In this document: piece after piece, positions 37,053 through 40,334 of the stretch | How positions within the stretch are numbered: the first letter of the stretch is position 1 | Layout of the letters: each line of letters begins with the position of its first letter | Virus record (IMG/VR): IMGVR_UViG_3300042934_000428 | Location: 1-40,334 of that record | Source of the DNA: a virus | Strand: one strand, 5' to 3' | DNA: 40,334 bases | The notes under the pieces: generated by a model | What the model saw: only the letters and a program-made list of their open reading frames with translations | What the model was told of the DNA's origin: nothing | The model's database searches: none | Translations under genes and position numbers: made by a program

Positions 37053-37432
37053 CCGAACCACGCCGAGTGCTCATCACCGGCTCACAAACCTGGCCGGACG
37101 AGGCAGAGGTCAAGCGCGTTTTGGATGAAGCGTGGGCCTTCACCGGGCCGTTCGTCCTCGTCCACGGCGCCGCGCGCGGAGTGGACCAGATGGCCGAGAT
37201 CCACCAGGCCGCCCGCTTCCGCCCAACTGAGGCGCACCCCGCCGAGTGGGACCGGTACGGGAAGCGAGCTGGGTACGTCCGCAACGCGAAGATGGTCGCC
37301 CTCGGAGCTGACATCTGCCTCGCGTTCATCCACAACGAGTCACGCGGCGCGACCATGTGCGCGAACCTCGCCGAGGAAGCGGGCATCCCGGCACGCCGGT
37401 ACGTGCTCACCACGAACGGAGACCCCCGATGA
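37049..37432 (+). CDS. SLOG-fold (YspA/cpYpsA-like) nucleotide-binding protein
   Basis: 127 aa. RVLITGSQTWPDEAEVKRVL, then LVHGAARGVDQMAEIH, AEWDRYGKRAGYVRNAKMVA and LGADICLAFIHNESRGATMC, ending in GIPARRYVL. This is the Rossmann-like SLOG pattern of DprA/YspA relatives. SLOG domains bind nucleotides and ADP-ribose-type molecules in antiphage signalling and elsewhere. A phage copy could bind or destroy a signal, but the sequence cannot show the ligand. Confidence 0.82.
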   Translation: MTEPRRVLITGSQTWPDEAEVKRVLDEAWAFTGPFVLVHGAARGVDQMAEIHQAARFRPTEAHPAEWDRYGKRAGYVRNAKMVALGADICLAFIHNESRGATMCANLAEEAGIPARRYVLTTNGDPR

Positions 37433-38130
37433 CCCCCGACCTTCATGACGTGGTGAGAGCCCTCACCGAACCCACCTACGAACACCACTTCCAGAAACGA
37501 GATGACGGTGAGGGAACGACGGTCACGATCGAGTTCCCCGGGCTGCTCGAGCAGATGCGACAGGCAGTCCTGCCGTCAGGGCAGAACGACGGCGCCGGCT
37601 CGTCCAGCGCGAAGCACACCCGTTCGCCGGGAGACCTCGAAGCGATGTACGAGTACCACAAGATGGCTGCTCAGATCGGGTCGTGGTGCCAGATGATCCG
37701 GCTCAGACCGTCACGCGACAGGGTCGCGGACCTGAAAGCTTGGTACGACAAAGCCCGCAGTGTGTTCGCCCCGGAACAGCTCGACTGGTACCGCCGCACT
37801 CTCGCCGGGTGGACGGCCACCATCCGGAACCACCTCGACGGACCCGAGAAGTACGTCCCTCACACCGCCTGCCCCATCTGCAACACCACAGCCTGGGGCG
37901 ACGCGATCAACGGCGGCGACCTCTGGCCCATCGAAGTCCGCTACCGCATCGAAGAGAACGCTCGAGGCGAGGAGATCACGACGGGGCACGTCGCCCGCTG
38001 CCGGGCACCCCAGTGTGGCGCTGTCTGGCACGGGTGGGAAGCAATCGAGGAGCTCGGTAACGAAGTACGTGAAAAGCAACTCACCGCGGTAGGCGCACAC
38101 CCGGAACCTAGTGCGTCTCGCCTCGGATGA
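37429..38130 (+). CDS. Conserved phage protein with zinc ribbon (DUF7341-like)
   Basis: 233 aa from ATG 37429. The first part reads DLHDVVRALTEPTYEHHFQK, a middle helical part contains IGSWCQMIRLRPSRDRVADL, and the C-terminus has CPICNTTAWGDAI and later ARCRAPQCGAVW, a split zinc ribbon. It resembles a widespread actinophage protein (from memory DUF7341). It is the last gene of the early operon and converges on the - strand HTH gene with a 23-nt overlap. Confidence 0.68.
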   Translation: MTPDLHDVVRALTEPTYEHHFQKRDDGEGTTVTIEFPGLLEQMRQAVLPSGQNDGAGSSSAKHTRSPGDLEAMYEYHKMAAQIGSWCQMIRLRPSRDRVADLKAWYDKARSVFAPEQLDWYRRTLAGWTATIRNHLDGPEKYVPHTACPICNTTAWGDAINGGDLWPIEVRYRIEENARGEEITTGHVARCRAPQCGAVWHGWEAIEELGNEVREKQLTAVGAHPEPSASRLG

Positions 38131-38302
38131 TCCGGTGCACCTGAACTGGTGAGAGCGCCGCCGCCTCCGAGATGTGCGTCTTCTTCATCCCAGCGGCGGC
38201 GGCCTCACGGATCAGTTCGTCACGCTCGACGGCGAGACGAGCACGGGCTTCCGCGTTCGCACGTAGCTTCTCCGTCAGCTCGGGGAACTGGTTAGCGGCC
38301 AT
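38108..38302 (-). CDS. Small HTH DNA-binding protein
   Basis: 64 aa from ATG 38302. Helical N-terminus (FPELTEKLRANAEARARLAV), then REAAAAGMKKTHISEAAALSPVQVHRI, a typical helix-turn-helix with recognition helix SPVQVHRIIRG. It is the last gene of a three-gene - strand operon with the two micro-membrane proteins and may regulate it. It overlaps the + strand zinc-ribbon gene by 23 nt. Confidence 0.72.
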   Translation of the reverse strand: MAANQFPELTEKLRANAEARARLAVERDELIREAAAAGMKKTHISEAAALSPVQVHRIIRGETH

Positions 38303-38387
38303 CGCGACGGATCTTCAGGGCGACGACGAGCGCACCGATCGCGACGACGAGGCCGGCGACCGCGAGGATCAGGGTGAGCACTTCCAT
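38292..38387 (-). CDS. 31-aa single-pass micro-protein
   Basis: 31 aa from ATG 38387 (AAGGGAA upstream). EVLTLILAVAGLVVAIGALV is one transmembrane stretch, then a basic tail KIRRDGR. It overlaps the HTH gene by 11 nt. Similar in design to 38456-38548, so the two may form a pair in the membrane. Confidence 0.6.
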   Translation of the reverse strand: MEVLTLILAVAGLVVAIGALVVALKIRRDGR

Positions 38388-38414
38388 GGTGTTCCCTTCT
38401 ACACTGGGAGGAGC

Positions 38415-38445
38415 GGCCCCGGGGTAATTCTTCTACCCCGGGGCC
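38415..38445. terminator. Perfect 12-bp hairpin between the micro-protein genes
   Basis: Arms GGCCCCGGGGTA (38415-38426) and TACCCCGGGGCC (38434-38445), 7-nt loop. It lies between the - strand gene 38456-38548 and the next - strand gene. There is a weak pyrimidine tail on the + side and none on the - side. It would reduce expression of the downstream genes relative to the first micro-protein. Confidence 0.6.
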
Positions 38446-38455
38446 TCTCTGGTTT

Positions 38456-38548
38456 CTAGTCCCGACGCCGTTGGCGCTTCGCTGTCTGCCAGAGGATCAC
38501 CGCGGTCACCAGGTTGATGATCGCGGTGAGGATTCCGATGATCTCCAT
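38456..38548 (-). CDS. 30-aa single-pass micro-protein
   Basis: 30 aa from ATG 38548 with GGAGG upstream. EIIGILTAIINLVTAVILWQ is one hydrophobic segment, then a very basic tail TAKRQRRRD. First gene behind the strong - strand promoter and therefore the most expressed of the cassette. Topology N-out/C-in with a positive tail is likely. Function unknown. Confidence 0.6.
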   Translation of the reverse strand: MEIIGILTAIINLVTAVILWQTAKRQRRRD

Positions 38549-38587
38549 CGGTTCTCCTCCCCGTTGAGGTACCTCCCCAACAAGAAA

Positions 38588-38616
38588 AGTCTATCGCGGC
38601 GACACACTAAAGTCAA
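38588..38616 (-). promoter_or_regulatory. Strong sigma70-type promoter (- strand)
   Basis: On the - strand: TTGACT (38616-38611), 17-bp spacer, TAGACT (38593-38588). The best promoter seen in the window. GACACAC repeats (38601-38607, 38624-38630, 23 bp apart) overlap its spacer and upstream side, and inverted arms ACCTCCCC (38571-38578) and GGGGAGGT (38635-38642) flank it. These are operator candidates for the HTH protein of the same operon. Confidence 0.75.
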
Positions 38617-38661
38617 CCGTGATGACACACAATCGGGGAGGTGCCACGACACGCCAAATAG

Positions 38662-38692
38662 TTACACCGATGTAGTTCCCATCCGATATGAT
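38662..38692 (+). promoter_or_regulatory. Promoter upstream of a structured RNA
   Basis: TTACAC (38662-38667), 19-bp spacer, TATGAT (38687-38692; one mismatch from TATAAT) on the + strand. The spacer is long, so the -35 is weak. Transcription would start near 38699, at the first hairpin of the candidate ncRNA. Confidence 0.5.
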
Positions 38693-38696
38693 GGAA

Positions 38697-38764
38697 GGGC
38701 TTAGGTGAAGTGTCCCTAAGCCCAAGAGTTCGAGGCCCCGACTGCCAACGCGGTACGGGGCCTC
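38697..38764 (+). ncRNA. Candidate structured RNA, two hairpins
   Basis: Hairpin 1: GGGCTTAGG (38697-38705) with CCTAAGCCC (38715-38723). Hairpin 2: GAGGCCCCG (38732-38740) with CGGGGCCTC (38756-38764), with an inner TGCC/GGTA pairing. No open reading frame occupies this stretch, and a near-consensus -10 sits just upstream. It could be a free ncRNA, as reported near the right ends of some actinophages, or a structured leader of the genes that follow. Confidence 0.5.
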
Positions 38765-38784
38765 ACTCATGCGCGGAGGTGACC

Positions 38785-38889
38785 ATGCGCTGCATCCTCA
38801 CCCTGACCCTTGGCGCCGCGCTCGCGTTGATCGCCGCCTACCTCTGGCGACCCGCGATCGTGTGGGCTCTAAGCCGGGGAGATACCTGA
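38785..38889 (+). CDS. 34-aa membrane micro-protein
   Basis: 34 aa from ATG 38785 (GGAGG 5 nt upstream). MRCILTLTLGAALALIAAYL is one transmembrane stretch, followed by WRPAIVWALSRGDT. It is the first gene after the structured RNA and is coupled to the next gene by TGATG. Confidence 0.55.
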   Translation: MRCILTLTLGAALALIAAYLWRPAIVWALSRGDT

Positions 38890-38981
38890 TGCATCCCTGT
38901 GACGCTTGCGGCGGCGAGTACACCAGCGCGTTGGCCGCTGCTGAGTGCTGCGACCCGATGTGGGAACGCGGCACCGACTGA
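38889..38981 (+). CDS. 30-aa Cys-rich micro-protein
   Basis: 30 aa, MHPCDACGGEYTSALAAAEC then CDPMWERGTD. CxxC and CC resemble a short zinc knuckle. It overlaps both neighbours (TGATG). Confidence 0.5.
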   Translation: MHPCDACGGEYTSALAAAECCDPMWERGTD

Positions 38982-39145
38982 TGCGCATCCGATTCAGCGT
39001 CGAGCTACGCATCGAACGCCGCCAAGCCGAGACGGTCGAAGAGCCACAGTTCGAACACCGTGACACGGACACCCTCGTCGAGCAGATCGGGCAACCACCG
39101 TACATCGGGTTCGCACCCGCAATGCCCGAAGAACGCACCACATAA
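38981..39145 (+). CDS. Small hypothetical protein
   Basis: 54 aa from ATG 38981. MRIRFSVELRIERRQAETVE then EPQFEHRDTDTLVEQIGQPP; a beta strand followed by acidic loops. Function unknown. Confidence 0.5.
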   Translation: MRIRFSVELRIERRQAETVEEPQFEHRDTDTLVEQIGQPPYIGFAPAMPEERTT

Positions 39146-39187
39146 CCGTCCCCGCGCCTCGTATCAGGGGCCACGCGGGTAGACCGG
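39146..39187 (+). repeat. 40-bp direct repeat, copy A
   Basis: Begins CCGTCCCCGC, contains TCGTATCAGGGG and GCGGGTAGACCGG. It resembles copy B (39379-39420) at about 80% over 40 bp. It sits immediately before the gene at 39204 and contains its own small inverted elements (CCCCGC/GCGGG). Confidence 0.5.
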
Positions 39188-39203
39188 ATGGGAGGATCAA
39201 ATC

Positions 39204-39398
39204 ATGCCCGACTACCCGACCGTAACCCTCGCCGGCTCCGAGTTCATGCGGGTCGGCGAAACCTTGCTCGTCCGCGCAGGCAGCATCCAGGTATGGGCCG
39301 GAATGCTCATCCACAACGCCGAAGACGGACACGTCTACATCGTCGTCGACCCCGCACAGAAGCGGCTCGAACACTACACCGTCCCCGCAACTTCGTAA
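39204..39398 (+). CDS. Small hypothetical protein
   Basis: 64 aa from ATG 39204 (GGAGG about 8 nt upstream). YPTVTLAGSEFMRVGETLLV then RAGSIQVWAGMLIHNAEDGH, and VYIVVDPAQKRLEHYTVPA. A small beta barrel is likely. Repeats A and B flank it, so it may be a mobile or regulated cassette. Confidence 0.58.
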   Translation: MPDYPTVTLAGSEFMRVGETLLVRAGSIQVWAGMLIHNAEDGHVYIVVDPAQKRLEHYTVPATS

Positions 39399-39420
39399 CA
39401 GGGGCTAAGCGGGAGACCGG
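39379..39420 (+). repeat. 40-bp direct repeat, copy B
   Basis: Begins CCGTCCCCGC, contains TTCGTAACAGGGG and AGCGGGAGACCGG. It overlaps the end of the 39204 gene and lies 233 bp after copy A. Confidence 0.5.
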
Positions 39421-39473
39421 CGCATCGCCAACCCGGTGCTTGTGTCCACGGCGGACCGCCACCAGCCGACAAC

Positions 39474-39932
39474 CTACATTCGCTCGAGCAGCTGCGCCTT
39501 CTTCGCCGTGAACTCCTCATCGGTCAGGATGCCCTGATCCCGGAGAGCGGCAAGCTTCGCGAGTTGGTCAGCAGCATCTGGTGCGGGTGCAATCCCACCA
39601 TGCGCCTGAGCCTCACGCACAGCATCCCGGATCGCTTCGAAGTCAGGCGCCTGCTTCTTCGTGAAGATCACAGCGTTCTCGTCCTTCGCCGCATCCTGCG
39701 ACTTCCCGAACCCAACCGAGTGCTTCGAAGACTCACCAGATACCGAGAACTGGATGTGCCCATTGACGAGCGCGTTCGCCGGCTTGAACTGAACAGCACC
39801 AATCGACTTCACCGACAGCGCCTTATCCGATCGCCCATGAGTAGCACGACCAAAGAAACCCTCACGGCGAATCACAACAGTCGAACCATCGAACGACAGC
39901 TGACCGTTCACACCCTTGGCCTCAAGCACCAC
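39474..39932 (-). CDS. DUF4429/SHOCT protein
   Basis: 152 aa from GTG 39932 (ATG 39983 gives an extra N-terminal leader, less likely). VVLEAKGVNGQLSFDGSTVV and SIGAVQFKPANALVNGHIQF match the DUF4429 fold. The C-terminus (DQLAKLAALRDQGILTDEEF, then KKAQLLERM) is a SHOCT domain, a short module that is usually oligomerising or DNA-linked. It is transcribed away from the packaging end and against all late genes, so expression in the lysogen is plausible. Confidence 0.82.
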   Translation of the reverse strand: MVLEAKGVNGQLSFDGSTVVIRREGFFGRATHGRSDKALSVKSIGAVQFKPANALVNGHIQFSVSGESSKHSVGFGKSQDAAKDENAVIFTKKQAPDFEAIRDAVREAQAHGGIAPAPDAADQLAKLAALRDQGILTDEEFTAKKAQLLERM

Positions 39933-39994
39933 GAGCCACCCCAATCTGTAGAACCCCGAGGGTACCCGACAACACATCCCCACGGGGAGGGGTC

Positions 39995-40300
39995 ATGGTT
40001 TCATCCCGCACCGGGCTCACCCCCCACCTGAGATTCCGGAAAGCGGTCCTCACGAGGGATCGACGCAACGGGATAACCCACTGCCCCATCGAAGGCTGCG
40101 GAGTCCTGCTCGACTACGACGTCAGCAGACAACCCAACAGCGCCGAACCAGACCACATCATCCCCAAAGCCAACGGCGGCACAGACAACCCCAACAATGG
40201 ACGCGCCATCTGCCGACAATGCAACCAACGACGAGGAAACAGGGGAGACCCGAGGCCCAAAGCGCCGAAAGCACCCCTCCAACCCTCAGCAGGATGGTAG
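39995..40300 (+). CDS. HNH endonuclease at the packaging end
   Basis: 101 aa from ATG 39995 (GGGGAGGGG upstream). CPIEGC (Cys30, Cys35), AEPDHIIPKANGGTDNPNNG (His54) and ICRQCNQRRGN (Cys73, Cys76) form a complete HNH with a zinc finger. HNH proteins encoded just before terS are needed for cos cleavage with the large terminase in several phages. Across the joined ends it lies about 84 nt before terS. The C-terminus is Pro-rich (KAPKAPLQPSAGW). Confidence 0.92.
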   Translation: MVSSRTGLTPHLRFRKAVLTRDRRNGITHCPIEGCGVLLDYDVSRQPNSAEPDHIIPKANGGTDNPNNGRAICRQCNQRRGNRGDPRPKAPKAPLQPSAGW

Positions 40301-40334
40301 GGCCACCCACCCCCCACCCCGCCCCCAGCTCGCA

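Noticed and set aside
1-40334. CRISPR arrays, insertion sequences or transposases
   Set aside because: No regular spacer-repeat arrays, no transposase-like frames and no paired terminal inverted repeats were seen.

Overview
The window reads as one complete temperate, long-tailed (siphovirus) actinobacteriophage genome of about 40.3 kb, with high GC by eye. A WhiB-family regulator (31356-31619, four Cys) points to an actinobacterial host, since WhiB proteins are confined to that phylum and its phages. The small-protein repertoire resembles Microbacterium/Microbacteriaceae phages, but that is inference. The two ends look like genuine packaging ends. An HNH nuclease gene lies at the extreme right and terS/terL at the extreme left, so circularisation gives the HNH-terS-terL order typical of cos phages. 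The first and last six bases form a 12-bp palindrome when joined.

Left half (1-21027, all + strand) is the late operon. Packaging and head genes come first: terS, terL, portal, MuF-like protein, scaffold, HK97-type capsid and connectors. Tail genes follow: tail terminator, major tail protein, two chaperone frames joined by a CCCAAAC -1 slippery site, tape measure, Dit-like and hub/minor tail proteins. A lysis block holds an M23-type endolysin candidate and small membrane proteins. The late region ends with an unusual receptor module: SGNH esterase-like tail protein, membrane acyltransferase, LamG-type fibre and alpha/beta-hydrolase tail protein.

Middle (21024-26518) is the lysogeny region. 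Four small - strand genes and a divergent XRE-like regulator sit beside an attP whose core copies the 3' part of a tRNA-Phe followed by a terminator. A run of tiny overlapping genes leads into a tyrosine integrase. An ImmA-like metalloprotease gene, a - strand XRE repressor and a + strand Cro-like gene with an excisionase-like gene form the switch. A TTACCCCTA motif overlaps both switch promoters, and these regulators look leaderless.

Right half (26574-38130, + strand) is a tightly overlapped early operon. It encodes a RusA-like resolvase, a PD-(D/E)XK exonuclease and its conserved unknown partner, WhiB, an m5C methyltransferase with a second long ORF in another frame, HNH nucleases, a replication-type HTH protein, SSB, a SLOG-fold protein and many small Zn-finger-like proteins. 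From 38108 to 38548 a - strand cassette (two single-pass micro-proteins and an HTH protein) sits behind a near-consensus TTGACT-17-TAGACT promoter. Beside it, a + strand promoter is followed by two strong hairpins, a candidate ncRNA. A DUF4429/SHOCT protein (- strand) and the HNH gene close the genome.

All assignments come from reading motifs and context; no database search was run.
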